Program-made: the position numbers and the translations under genes
Source: Lactobacillus kitasatonis DSM 16761 = JCM 1039
GTDB lineage: Bacteria > Bacillota > Bacilli > Lactobacillales > Lactobacillaceae
Direction: 5' to 3'
DNA length: 64,000 bases
Assembly (NCBI RefSeq): GCF_000615285.1
Contig: NZ_BALU01000008.1
Span: 1 to 64,000 of the forward strand
Notes under the pieces: model-generated
Database searches by the model: none
Told to the model about the DNA's origin: nothing
What the model saw: only the letters and a program-made list of their open reading frames with translations
Shown: piece after piece, positions 26,710 through 36,218 of the stretch
Position numbering within the stretch: position 1 is the first letter of the stretch
Layout: every line of letters starts with the position of its first letter

Positions 26710-26913
26710 AAAAGAATTATCGATGACAAAGAATGAAGATTAGCAAAGATCTATTTAAAGAGACTGCTCATTGTGGTGAAAGAGCAGATAGATTGCGGTC
26801 TGTGACACCTTTAACAGATAATGGATCGTCTGGCGAGCGTTAATCGCAGCAACCAAAAAGGTGGTACCGTGCTAATTTGAGCGCCCTTGATTTAGTTCAA
26901 GGGCGCTTTTTTT
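26710..26913 (+). promoter_or_regulatory. T-box riboswitch leader of hisS-aspS with intrinsic terminator
   Basis: The leader shows the T-box landmarks. Stem I base pairs TTAAAG (26755-26760) with CTTTAA (26809-26814); an AGAGA motif follows, then a distal hairpin CTGCTC/GAGCAG carrying GGTGAAAG. The specifier loop reads GACAC at 26804-26808, containing both GAC (Asp) and CAC (His). The T-box proper is AAAAAGGTGGTACCGTG near 26855-26871, whose UGGU bulge would pair with the tRNA acceptor end. The terminator stem AGCGCCCTTGA/TCAAGGGCGCT (26880-26907) is followed by seven T. Uncharged tRNA binding would favour the antiterminator and allow hisS-aspS transcription. Confidence 0.92.
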
Positions 26914-26949
26914 ATTATTAAAGTTATCAAAATAAAAAAGGATGATTAA

Positions 26950-28235
26950 ATGAGAGTACAAAAACCAAAAGGTACAGTCGATATTTTGCCTGAACAATCC
27001 GGTTCATGCAAAAGGTCGAAGAAACTGCAAGAAATTTCTTCAACCGCGCCAACTACCGTGAAATTCGTACGCCAAGTTTTGAAAATTACGAAATTTTCTC
27101 ACGTTCAAGCGGCGATAGTTCTGAAATCGTAGAAAAGCAAATGTATGACTTCAGCGATAAAGGTGGTCGTCATATTGCTCTTCGTCCAGAAGGAACTGCC
27201 GGCGTAGTTCGTGCCTACGTTGAAGACAAGATGTACGCACCAGAAGTAGTAAAGCCATTTAACGTATTTTACATGGAATCTACTTTTAGATACGAACGTC
27301 CTCAAGCAGGTCGTCAACGTGAATTCCACCAAATCGGTGTAGAAAGTTTTGGTTCAAGCAATCCACTTTCTGATGTTCAAACCATTATGATGGGTCACGA
27401 TTTGCTTGCTGAATTGGGCGTTAAGAACTACCAACTTCACATCAACACTTTAGGTAATGAACAAGTACGTAAGGACTATCACGATGCCCTTGTAAACTAC
27501 TTCACTCCAGTTAAGGATGAATTATCTGAAGATTCTCAAAGAAGATTACGCGACAATCCATTACGTATTTTGGATTCAAAGGATGATCGTGACAAGAAGT
27601 TCTTGCCAAATGCTCCTAAGATTCGTGACTTCCTTGACGATGATTCAAAGCAAAACTTCGAATCAATTTTGAAGATGCTTGATCAATTAGGTATTGATTA
27701 TGTTATCGATGATGACTTGGTTCGTGGTCTTGATTACTACACTGGTGTAATCTTTGAATTTATGGTTGAAGACAAGAGCCTCTGGGAATCAGCAACTACT
27801 ATTTTGGGTGGTGGCCGTTATGATCACTTGGTTGAAGAATTCGATGGTCCAGCTACTCCAGCTGTTGGTTTTGGTATTGGTGAAGAAAGATTAATGCTTG
27901 TTTTGGAAAAGCAAAATCCTGCTTTGTTTGAAAACAGAGGCATTGATTTCTTTATCACTAATATTGGTGAAGGTACTGCTCAAAAGGCTATCGAAATTAC
28001 TAGAAGCTTGCGTAAACAAGGCTTTGAAGCTGACTTTGATGTTAACCAAAAGAAGCTTAAGGCTCAATTCAAGAAGGCCGATCGTGATCACGCTAAGTAT
28101 GTAATTACTTTAGGTGAAAAAGAACTTGAAAACGGCGTTTTGAACATTAAGCGTTTAGCTGATGGTAAGACCATTGATTTAAGTCTTGAAGACATCAATG
28201 ATATGGGTAAAGTAATGAAGGATTTAGAGGATTAA
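26950..28235 (+). pseudogene. hisS: Histidine--tRNA ligase, one-base frameshift near 27007
   Basis: Charges tRNA(His). Starting at ATG 26950 (AAAGGA upstream) the protein opens with the class II opening [18 protein letters not shown]. Then TCATGCAAAAGG appears to lack one G: TCATGGCAAAAGG would read S-W-Q-K-V-E-E-T and continue in the long downstream frame as a 428-residue enzyme. Motif 2 ([18 protein letters not shown]), the His-specific GLDYYTG and the motif 3 region ([12 protein letters not shown]) are intact. Loss of the only visible HisRS would be lethal, so this is most likely a sequence error. As written, translation could only start internally at 27006, without a ribosome site. Confidence 0.9.
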
Positions 28236-28237
28236 CA

Positions 28238-30091
28238 ATGGAAAAGATTGAAAAAAGAACAGACTATTGTGGCAATATTACTGAAAAGTATATTGGTCAA
28301 GATGTAAACCTTTATGGTTGGGTACAACGTGTACGTAACCTTGGTAACTTGGTTTTCATCGATTTGCGTGACCGTGAAGGTTTAGTACAAATCGTTGTTA
28401 ACAAAGACTCTGGTAAGAAGTTAATGGACATCGCTGACTCACTTGGTAACGAATACGTTCTTCAAGTTAAGGGTAAGGTTGTTAAGCGTTCAGAAGTAAA
28501 CCCAGATATGAAGACTGGTCAAGTCGAAGTTGATGCTACTGACATCATTATCTTGAACAAGGCTAAGAACCCTCCATTTGAAATCAAGGATGGCGTTGAT
28601 ATTTCTGAACAAACTAGATTAAAGTACCGTTACCTTGACCTTCGTCGTCCAGAAGTTCAACAAGCTATTATCTTACGTTCAAAGATTTTACGTGCAACCC
28701 ACGAATTCTTTGACGAAAATGGCTTTATCGATATTGAAACTCCAATTTTAGGTAAGTCATCTCCAGAAGGTGCACGTGACTACTTAGTACCTTCAAGAAT
28801 TTACCCAGGTAGCTTCTACGCACTTCCACAATCACCACAATTGTTCAAGCAACTTTTGATGGGTGCTGGCTTTGACAAGTACTACCAATTAGCACGTTGT
28901 TTCCGTGACGAAGACTTACGTGGTGACCGTCAACCAGAATTTACTCAAATCGATATGGAAATGTCATTTGCTGATGAAGAAACTATTCAAAGCTACACTG
29001 AAGGTCTTTTGAAGAAGATCATGAAGGATGTTAAGGGTATCGACCTTAAGACTCCTATCAAGCGTATTACTTGGACTGACGCAATGAACAAGTACGGTAG
29101 TGATAAGCCAGATACTCGTTACGGCATGCTTATTCACGACTTAAGCTCAATCTTCAAGGACAGTGACTTCAAGGTGTTCTCAGGTGCAATTGCTGATGGC
29201 GGCTTTGTTAAGGGTATCGCTGTTAAGAACGGTGCTAAGGAATACTCACGTAAGAAGCTTGACAAGAAGGCTGACTTTATCAAGCGTTTCCACGCTAAGG
29301 GCTTAGCTTGGGTTAAGTACGAAGACGGTGAGTTCTCAGGTCCTGTAGCTCGCTTCTTGACTGATGAAAACAAGGAAGCTTTGAAGAAGGAATTCGACCT
29401 TGAAGGCGGCGAATTAGTAGTATTTGTTGCTGACAAGTGGAAGGTAATTTGTGACTCATTGAACCACCTTCGTCGTGAATTTGCTAAAGAAACTGGCATT
29501 ATTCCTAAGGGCGTTTACGACTTTGTCTGGGTTGTTGACTGGCCATTATTCGAATACGATGAAGGTCTTGGCCGTTGGGTAGCAGCTCACCACCCATTCA
29601 CCATGCCAGATGACGAAGGCGTAAAGCTTTTGACTACTGAACCACACAAGGCACACGCACGTAGTTACGACATCGTTATGAACGGTGACGAAATGGGTGG
29701 TGGTTCAATCCGTATCCACAAGCGTTCAATCCAAGAAAACATGTTTAAGGCACTTGGCTTCACTAAGAAACGTGCTTACGAACAATTTGGTTACTTAATG
29801 GATGCTTTGGACATGGGCTTCCCACCACACGCAGGGCTTGCAATTGGTCTTGACAGATTTGCTATGATGCTTGCTGACAAGGACAACATCCGTGACGTAT
29901 TAGCATTCCCTAAGAACGCTAGTGCCTCAGAACCAATGATGCACGCTCCAGCTCCAGTTGCAGATCAACAATTAGCTGACTTGGGTATCGAAGTTGAAGA
30001 TAAGTACCAAGAGAGTGTTAAGGCAACTGAAGCTCGTCTTGAAAAGATGGCTGCTGAAGATGCCGAAGAAAACTCAACTTGGGACAAGTAA
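28238..30091 (+). CDS. aspS: Aspartate--tRNA ligase
   Basis: Charges tRNA(Asp). The 617-residue bacterial-type enzyme has an N-terminal OB-fold anticodon domain ([20 protein letters not shown]), class II motif 2 ([19 protein letters not shown]), the bacterial GAD insert, and motif 3 ([14 protein letters not shown]). It starts 2 bases after hisS with a ribosome site in its end (AGAGGATTAAC), so the T-box leader controls both. It has the strong CGT/GGT codon bias of highly expressed lactobacillar genes. Confidence 0.96.
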   Translation: MEKIEKRTDYCGNITEKYIGQDVNLYGWVQRVRNLGNLVFIDLRDREGLVQIVVNKDSGKKLMDIADSLGNEYVLQVKGKVVKRSEVNPDMKTGQVEVDATDIIILNKAKNPPFEIKDGVDISEQTRLKYRYLDLRRPEVQQAIILRSKILRATHEFFDENGFIDIETPILGKSSPEGARDYLVPSRIYPGSFYALPQSPQLFKQLLMGAGFDKYYQLARCFRDEDLRGDRQPEFTQIDMEMSFADEETIQSYTEGLLKKIMKDVKGIDLKTPIKRITWTDAMNKYGSDKPDTRYGMLIHDLSSIFKDSDFKVFSGAIADGGFVKGIAVKNGAKEYSRKKLDKKADFIKRFHAKGLAWVKYEDGEFSGPVARFLTDENKEALKKEFDLEGGELVVFVADKWKVICDSLNHLRREFAKETGIIPKGVYDFVWVVDWPLFEYDEGLGRWVAAHHPFTMPDDEGVKLLTTEPHKAHARSYDIVMNGDEMGGGSIRIHKRSIQENMFKALGFTKKRAYEQFGYLMDALDMGFPPHAGLAIGLDRFAMMLADKDNIRDVLAFPKNASASEPMMHAPAPVADQQLADLGIEVEDKYQESVKATEARLEKMAAEDAEENSTWDK

Positions 30092-30109
30092 TAATTAACT
30101 AGTAAACCA

Positions 30110-30140
30110 AAAATAGACATCCTTTATGTATGGAAGTCTA
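30110..30140 (+). terminator. Terminator of the hisS-aspS operon
   Basis: Stem AAATAGAC/GTCTATTT extended by TCC/GGA after one mismatch, then a T run. Confidence 0.8.
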
Positions 30141-30156
30141 TTTTTTTTCTCTCGTT

Positions 30157-31341
30157 TTATAAATCGTTAACGAAATCGGTAATTCGCTTTAAACTTTCGT
30201 GTAATTGCTTAGTTGATGATGCATAAGATAGTCTTACGTAGCCTTCGCCGCCTTTACCAAAATAACGACCAGGAGTTACACCAACTTTAGCCTTCTGTGC
30301 CAATTCAAAAGCAAATTGTTCATCATCGATGCCATATTTTTCAGGAATTTTGGCAAAGATATAAAAGGCACCTTGTGGCGTAGCCATTTCAAAGCCTAAT
30401 TTTTCTAAACCAGTTTGCATAAATTGCAGCCGCTTTTCATAGATTGCTCTTGCCTCAGCGGGATCATTTTGCCCATTGTTCAATGCTTCAACAGCAGCCA
30501 TTTGAACATTGTCAGTGACTGAAGTTACTAAAAATGCATTAACTTTTTGAACACTTTGCATAATTTCTTTTGGAGCAGCAATGTAACCTAAACGCCAACC
30601 AGTCATTGCGTATGCTTTAGATAAACCAGAAATTAGAATGTTACGGTCTGGAATAAATTCTGACATTGAGTGATGTTCCGCATTGCCATAAACAAGCTCA
30701 GCGTAAATTTCATCAGTAATTGAATAGATTTTGTATTCTTTAATTACTTCGGCTAATTGCTTTAAAGTCTCTTTTGCATAAACGCGACCGGTAGGATTGG
30801 ATGGGTCAGTCAAGATGATTGCTTTTGCTCCTTTGCCGCGACCTTCTAGAACATGGCGCAAATGTTCAGGTGTTAAAATGAAACCATCTTTTTTGGTGTC
30901 AACTTGAATAGGAGTTGCACCAGTCATCTTGATTAATTGAAAATACAATGCCCAAACTGGAGTGGGAACGATGATCTTGTCTCCAGGATTGAGTAAAGTC
31001 ATAAAAACGTCATTTAAAGCACCGGTTGCGCCAACAGTTACGCAGATTTCATCTTTAGGATCATAATGAACGCCAATAGAGCGATCAAGATAACCACTGA
31101 TAGCTTTGAGCAATTGTGGTTTGCCAGCTTGAGGAGCGTAGTGTGAATCGTCATCGTTAATGTCGCGAATGGCGGCCTTTTTAATATGATCTGGTGTAGC
31201 GAGATCAGGTTCACCAATTGTTAGCTTGATAATACCAGGGATGCCTGAAACTTTTTGATCAAATGCACGAATTTTCGAAGCGGATAAATTACTAAGATTA
31301 GTATTGATAATTGATTTTAAATCACTAGATAAATTTGGCAT
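30157..31341 (-). CDS. PLP-dependent aminotransferase (class I/II, AraT/PatA-like)
   Basis: A 394-residue fold-type I aminotransferase. It shows LTIGEPDLATPDHIK near the start, the substrate region DPSNPTGRVY (Asn/Arg positions), the PLP lysine in SGLSKAYAMTGWRLGY (about residue 230) and the C-terminal Arg in YVRLSYA. Homologues in lactobacilli are usually called aromatic amino acid or general aminotransferases, forming flavour precursors; the exact substrate cannot be read from sequence. The ATG at 31341 follows AAAGGAACTTTACTT; 25 extra in-frame codons upstream have no ribosome site. It is monocistronic, convergent with aspS. Confidence 0.88.
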   Translation of the reverse strand: MPNLSSDLKSIINTNLSNLSASKIRAFDQKVSGIPGIIKLTIGEPDLATPDHIKKAAIRDINDDDSHYAPQAGKPQLLKAISGYLDRSIGVHYDPKDEICVTVGATGALNDVFMTLLNPGDKIIVPTPVWALYFQLIKMTGATPIQVDTKKDGFILTPEHLRHVLEGRGKGAKAIILTDPSNPTGRVYAKETLKQLAEVIKEYKIYSITDEIYAELVYGNAEHHSMSEFIPDRNILISGLSKAYAMTGWRLGYIAAPKEIMQSVQKVNAFLVTSVTDNVQMAAVEALNNGQNDPAEARAIYEKRLQFMQTGLEKLGFEMATPQGAFYIFAKIPEKYGIDDEQFAFELAQKAKVGVTPGRYFGKGGEGYVRLSYASSTKQLHESLKRITDFVNDL

Positions 31342-31415
31342 ATAAGTAAAGTTCCTTTCTGTAATACTATAAATTCTAAAATACAGAAATGAAGATAACA
31401 ACCTTTTTATGCGCA

Positions 31416-31447
31416 AATAAAAAAGAAATGACTATATGTCACTTCTC
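31416..31447 (-). terminator. Terminator of the small lipoprotein gene
   Basis: On the minus strand GAAGTGAC pairs with GTCATTTC (one G-T) and is followed by a T-rich run. It overlaps the end of the lipoprotein gene. Confidence 0.65.
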
Positions 31448-31701
31448 TATGAATTATCTTTTAAAATGCTATTTGAATTGGTATAAATTGTTTTCTTTTC
31501 GTCGAGCTGTTTTTGCCAAGGAAGTAGCGGTAAAGGTCTAGGTGCTTTAATCCGTTTTTTCTTTTTTAAAGAAACTGGCTGATTAGTTACTTTAACTGTA
31601 GTAATTTCTCTTTTAGGTGGTTTCGGTTGAGTCTGTTGAGTACAGCCTGCAAGAGAAAACAGACTCAGGGAAACCAAAGTTAATTTCAATATAAGCTTCA
31701 C
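31447..31701 (-). CDS. Small putative lipoprotein (84 aa)
   Basis: GTG start with GGAGGATAAA directly upstream. A short lipoprotein signal (LTLVSLSLFSLAGC, Cys at about residue 20) is followed by a Gln/Pro/Lys-rich, low-complexity region (TQPKPPKRE, SLKKKKRIKAP) without a recognised domain. It would be anchored to the outer face of the membrane. It sits between an aminotransferase and coaBC and is transcribed on its own. No function assigned. Confidence 0.72.
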   Translation of the reverse strand: MKLILKLTLVSLSLFSLAGCTQQTQPKPPKREITTVKVTNQPVSLKKKKRIKAPRPLPLLPWQKQLDEKKTIYTNSNSILKDNS

Positions 31702-31795
31702 TTTATCCTCCAGAAATAAATCCCTTAACCTTTATTCTACTATTTTTGTCAATAATGATAAAATAAAAATAAATTTGTTTAAGAAGAAGGAATGA

Positions 31796-32994
31796 ATGAT
31801 GGCGAAGGTAGCAGTCTATATGACGGGCGGTATTGCTATGTATAAGGCAGTGCAAGTCGTACGAAATCTTGAAAAAGAGGGTCATGAAGTACGAGTAATC
31901 ATGACTAAAAATGCGGAACGCTTTGTTACTTCTAATACATTAGCTGCACTAACTAAGTATCCAGTGCTAGATAACCTATGGAGTAAAGAAAATGAAGCTA
32001 GTGTGCCACACGTTCATCTGGCTCGTTGGACTGAACTAGCATTGGTTGTTCCTGCTACCGCAAATTTTATTGCTAAGATGGCTAATGGAATTGCTGATGA
32101 TGCCGCAAGTACGACAATGTTGGCAACAAGTGCACCTATATTGATTGTGCCAGCCATGAATGATCAAATGTGGAATAATCCTGCTACTCAGCGTAATTTG
32201 CAGTTTTTGAAGAACAATCAGGTACAAATTATGGAGCCAGCGGTAGGGATGTTGGCAGAAGGGTATGCAGCTAAGGGCAGAATGCCAGAGCCTGATCAGA
32301 TTTCTGCTGGGTAGAAGACCATTTAAATAAAAAAGAGATTTTAAAAGGCAAGACGATTGTAGTAACGGCTGGTGGTACAGAGGAAGCAATCGATCCAGTT
32401 CGTTTTATTGGCAATCGTTCAAGTGGCAAGATGGGAATTGCTATTGCGCAAGCGGCAGCTAATATGGGAGCAAAAGTTAAATTAGTTTATGGTAATGTTA
32501 CGATCCCTTTGCCACAGGATAAAAATATTGAATTGTTTCCTGCTCCAAGTAGCGAAGATATGTTAATGCAGGTCAAACAAGAATTTAATCGAAGCGATAT
32601 ATTAATTATGGCTGCTGCTGTAGCTGATTGGCGAATGAAAAAAGTAGCTGATCATAAATTAAAGAAGCAAGCGGATCAAGCTACATTAGAATTGACGCTG
32701 GTTAAAACAAAGGATATTTTGCGTGAAGTGGCAAAACAAAAGAACCCAGATCAAGTTGTAGTTGGCTTTGCGGCAGAGACCAATGACTTATTGAAAAACG
32801 CCGAAAAGAAACTGCGTGAGAAGGGTGCTGATATGATTGTGGCTAATGATGTCTCACAAAATGTTTTTGGTAGTGATAAGGATAAAGTGACTATTCTTCG
32901 ACAAAATGGCACTATTGAGGAGTGGCCTGAAATGAGCAAAAAAGAAATAGCTAGCAAATTTTTGATATACATGAATAATTTTATACAAAAATAA
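31796..32994 (+). pseudogene. coaBC: Phosphopantothenoylcysteine synthase/decarboxylase CoaBC, one-base frameshift near 32308
   Basis: Two consecutive steps of coenzyme A synthesis. The N-terminal CoaC flavoprotein half shows VAVYMTGGIAMYKA, LVVPATANFIAKMANGIADD and the signature PAMNDQMWNNP. The C-terminal CoaB half shows TVVTAGGTEEAIDPVRFIGN-type sequence, SSGKMG, AAAVADWRMKKVADHKLKK and VGFAAET. At GCTGGGTAGAAG (near 32308) one T is missing; restoring it gives AWVEDHLNKKEILKGKTIVV and a 399-residue enzyme of normal length. CoaBC is essential, so a sequence error is likely. AGAAGG precedes ATGATG at 31796; either ATG is plausible. Confidence 0.88.
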
Positions 32995-33485
32995 GTAATG
33001 TAACATTTTTTAACATAACGTTTTTGCTCTCTTAAAATACTACTATTACAGCAAAAAAATTATAATAAAAATAACACAAATCCAGCACTCTGCTAAGATC
33101 CGTGCTTGTTTTAGTACGGAAAACTAGTATTATAGGCTGTGGGAGTTAAGAGACTGAAGAGAAAGAGTTGATGGTTTATAAAATCGGCTCTTTTTTTATA
33201 TATAAATTGCTGATTTCGTATTGACTAGGAAATTGCGAGCGACCTGCAAAGAATATCGTAAAAGCCTGTTTCATCACGCTTTTTCCTCTGTTGTTTAAAA
33301 GTGATAATTTTGATAAATACTAAAAATTCTAAATATATGTATAGGATTTAAGTAATATTTGGTGTATGCTATTACAACAGGTTCAATACATTAGATTATC
33401 AAATCAATGAGTCTTTTTAACTATGCACATATAGTTATTAAGAAATCAACAGAGATATATTAGATAAAATATAGAGGTGTAGAGT
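32995..33485. other. Intergenic region without coding sequence
   Basis: About 490 bases between coaBC and the aldo/keto reductase. It contains an inverted repeat TCCGTGCT/AGTACGGA (33099-33120), a possible short transcription unit (listed separately) and an AT-rich tail with TAGAGGTG just before the next ATG. No ORF with a ribosome site was found. Confidence 0.5.
33106..33200 (+). ncRNA. Candidate small RNA (promoter plus terminator, no ORF)
   Basis: TTGTTT (33106-33111) and TATTAT (33128-33133) are spaced by 16 bases. A transcript starting near 33140 would end at the hairpin AGAGTTGAT/ATCGGCTCT (33163-33191, G-T pairs allowed) followed by seven T. That leaves a ~55-60 nt RNA with no reading frame. 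It matches no RNA family I know; the evidence is only the promoter-like and terminator-like elements. Confidence 0.35.
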
Positions 33486-34322
33486 ATGTACTCTGATAAA
33501 ACTTTAACGCTTAACAACGGAATAAAGATTTCTCAGATACAATTAGGTACTTGGCTAATCAATAATGATGACGTTAAAAAAGTTGTACGTCAGGCAATTA
33601 GTGTTGGCTACCGCGCTTTTGATACTGCTAGAGACTATGGTAATGAGAATGGCGTAGGAAAGGGAATTTAGAATTCCGACGTTGAACGTAGTGACATATA
33701 TTTAACAACTAAATTGCCGACTGCCGTCAAAGACTATGAGGGTACTAAGAAGGCAATTAATGAGGCGTTAGATCGTTTCAGCTTGGAATATATAGACATG
33801 CTTTTGATTCACTCACCACAGCCTTGGATTGAAGTAAATAGGACTAATGACCGACACTTTGAAGGTAACCTTGAAAACTGGCGAGCTATGGAAGAAGCTG
33901 TAAAAGCCGGCAAGGTTAGATCAATCGGTGTGTCCAACTTCTTACAAGAAGATATAGCCAATATCGTTAACAATGGTACAATTAAGCCAGCTGTTAACCA
34001 GATTGAGGTTCATATTGGACATGTACCAACGGATTTGATGAAGTATTGTGAGAACTTAGGTATTCAAATCGAAGCTCACTCACCACTTGCTCACGGACGT
34101 TTACTTAAGGATCGCAAGATCAATGCTTATGCTAAGAAGTATAACGTTAGTCCCGCATAATTGATGCTTGCTTTTGATCTACAGCTAGGTTGTATCGTCT
34201 TACCAAAGAGCGATAATGTAAGTGAAATGAAAGAAAATGTAGATATCGATTTTGAAATCAGTGAAGAAGATATGGCCAATTTAATTAAATTGAAAGAAAA
34301 TACACAAGACATGTCTGTTTAG
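33486..34322 (+). pseudogene. Aldo/keto reductase with two in-frame stop codons
   Basis: NADPH-dependent reductase of the AKR family (2,5-diketo-D-gluconate reductase-like), 278 codons in one frame. It has the catalytic Asp/Tyr region GYRAFDTARDYGNENGVG, DMLLIHSPQP with the active-site His, SIGVSNFLQEDI, and the NADP-binding VLPKSDNVSEMKENV near the end. The frame is interrupted only by TAG at 33669-33671 and TAA at 34158-34160, the second consistent with a CAA-to-TAA change in SPAQLMLAFD. No frameshift is needed. GAGGTGTAGAGT precedes the ATG. Two clean nonsense changes suggest true, fairly recent inactivation. Confidence 0.82.
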
Positions 34323-34323
34323 T

Positions 34324-34352
34324 AAGCATCGTCTGAAAGCGGTGCTTTATTT
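34324..34352 (+). terminator. Terminator of the aldo/keto reductase
   Basis: AGCATCG/CGGTGCT stem (one G-T) with an eight-base loop, then TTATTTG; moderate T run. Confidence 0.6.
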
Positions 34353-34366
34353 GTTTTATAAAAAAG

Positions 34367-35176
34367 ATGAAAAAGATAGATTTAATCGCCATTGATATTG
34401 ATGGCACCTTAGTAAACACTAAAAAAGAAATTACTCCTGCTGTGAAGAAAGCAGTATTGGATGCCCAAAAGCAGGGTAAGCAAATCGTAATTTGTACAGG
34501 AAGACCGTTGTCTGGTGCTCAACGTTATCTGGATGAATTGGGCTTGAATAATCAAGACGATGAATATGTAGTTAGCTTTAATGGGGCTGTTGTTGAATCA
34601 ACTAGTGGTCACGTGATTTTTAAAAAAGGGCTAGAATATGAAGATTATGTTGATCTTGAAGCCATTGCCCGCAAGTTAAATCTGCATTTTCATAGTGTTA
34701 GCTTAGACCGAATTTACACCTCTAATCGAGATTTAGGACATTATACGATTTATAATTCTCGAGTTGTAAAATTGGAAGTCTCATATCGAACTCAAGAAGA
34801 AATGAAGAATATTCCAATTATTAAATGCATGTATATTGATGATCCAGACTATTTGGATAGTAAAATCACTAGTCCTCTTTTTGATCAAATGAAAAAACGA
34901 GTTGTTTTTTCAAAAACTGAGCCATTCTATTATGAAGCTACGGCTGCTGGCGTTGATAAAGGTACTGGTCTTAAAAGACTATGCGACTACTTAAATGTTA
35001 AACCAGAAAATGTAATGGCTTTAGGCGATCAAGCTAATGATATGCCAATGTTAAAATATGCTGGTTTGGGTGTAGCTATGGGCAACGCAGTGGACTATAC
35101 TAAAAAGCATGCAGATGAAATTACTGCGGATTGTGATCATGACGGAGTGGCAGTCGCAATCAATAAAATTTTATAG
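34367..35176 (+). CDS. Cof-type HAD-superfamily phosphatase
   Basis: A 269-residue HAD hydrolase of subclass IIB (YidA/Cof type), acting on small phosphorylated metabolites. Motif I is AIDIDGTLVNT with the nucleophile Asp, motif II is CTGRP, and motif III/IV are the late Lys and GDQANDMPMLKYAG, with a cap domain between. The ATG at 34367 has only a weak ribosome site (AAAAAAG). The following D-2-hydroxyacid dehydrogenase begins 23 bases downstream, so they may share a transcript. Substrate unknown. Confidence 0.88.
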   Translation: MKKIDLIAIDIDGTLVNTKKEITPAVKKAVLDAQKQGKQIVICTGRPLSGAQRYLDELGLNNQDDEYVVSFNGAVVESTSGHVIFKKGLEYEDYVDLEAIARKLNLHFHSVSLDRIYTSNRDLGHYTIYNSRVVKLEVSYRTQEEMKNIPIIKCMYIDDPDYLDSKITSPLFDQMKKRVVFSKTEPFYYEATAAGVDKGTGLKRLCDYLNVKPENVMALGDQANDMPMLKYAGLGVAMGNAVDYTKKHADEITADCDHDGVAVAINKIL

Positions 35177-35199
35177 GATATGGAATAGAGGCTTCGAAA

Positions 35200-36168
35200 T
35201 TGAATAACGCAAAAATTTTAATTGGGGGGTGGATTGAGAAAAGATGCACTTACTGATTTAGAAAAAGAATGCAATGTTACGGTGGGTCCAGACGGACATC
35301 GCTTGCATGATGATCGTGAATGGGTGTTAGATCATATTGCGGAATATGATGGCGTCATTGTTGCTAAAATGGCCTTTGATAAAGAATGATTGATGCTGCT
35401 AAAAGCTTAAAGATGATTTCTACTTATGGCGTTGGTTTTGAGCATGTCGATGTTGGATACGCCAAGGAAAAAGGCATTGTTGTTTCTAATTGCCCTAAGA
35501 GTGTATTGCGTCCAACTGCTGAATTAACTTTAACCATGATTATGGCTTCAGCTCGTCGTTTGCGTTATTACGATCACGCTTTACGTGAAGGCGCATTTTT
35601 AGATGCTAACGAATATGATAACCAAGGCTACACTATTGAAGGTAAGACTTTAGGTATTTTAGGTATGAGCAGAATTGGTCAACAAGTTGCTCGTTTTGCT
35701 AAAGCTTTAGGCATGAAGATTATTTATCATAATCGTCATCAACTCGATGCTAAGTTAGAAGAAGAATTAAATGCTAAATATGTTGACTTTGATATTTTAG
35801 TTAAAGAAGCTGATTGCTTATCATTGCATGCACCAGCAACTGATGAGACTTACCATATTATTAATGCAGATGTCTTTAAGCAAATGAAAGAAACTGCTTA
35901 TTTGATCAATGTAGCTCGTGGTTCTTTAGTTGATAGCGATGCTTTTATTGCTGCACTGAAGAAAGGTGAGATTGCAGGAGCAGCTTTGGATGTCTTTGAA
36001 AATGAACCACATCCTAGACAAGAATTAGTGGACATGGATAATGTGATTATGACACCACATCCTGGCTCAGCCACACACATTGCTAGATACAATCTTTCTA
36101 AAGAAGCAGCTAACAACGTTTTGCCATTCTTTAAAGATGGTAAAGCAATTAACAAAGTAAACCAATAA
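35200..36168 (+). pseudogene. D-isomer 2-hydroxyacid dehydrogenase, two one-base indels (near 35227 and 35387)
   Basis: NAD(P)-dependent dehydrogenase of the D-lactate/phosphoglycerate family. A TTG at 35200 is preceded by ATAGAGG and starts NNAKILI. A G run at 35224-35229 is one too long (ATTGGGGGTGGA expected), and one T is missing at GAATGATTGATG near 35387. Correcting both gives a 322-residue enzyme. The rest is intact: Rossmann motif LGILGMSRIGQQVA, catalytic Arg in VARGSLVD, Glu in FENEPHP and His in TPHPGSAT. Opposite indels close together look like sequence errors. Similar genes in lactobacilli are annotated as glyoxylate/hydroxypyruvate reductases. Confidence 0.83.
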
Positions 36169-36185
36169 CTAAATTAATGTAAAAT

Positions 36186-36208
36186 AAAAAGCGGCTTAGC
36201 CGCTTTTT
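36186..36208. terminator. Bidirectional terminator between dehydrogenase and permease
   Basis: Perfect 10-bp stem AAAAAGCGGC/GCCGCTTTTT with a TTA loop, serving both converging genes. Confidence 0.88.
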
Positions 36209-36218
36209 ATTATTTTGT

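Noticed and set aside
27006-28235. Internal ATG as the genuine start of hisS
   Set aside because: It lacks a ribosome site and would remove the conserved KPKGTVDILP start, which is present just upstream in another frame.
31703-31885. Reverse-strand ORF over the start of coaBC
   Set aside because: It has no ribosome site, a low-complexity composition and overlaps the real CoaC start.
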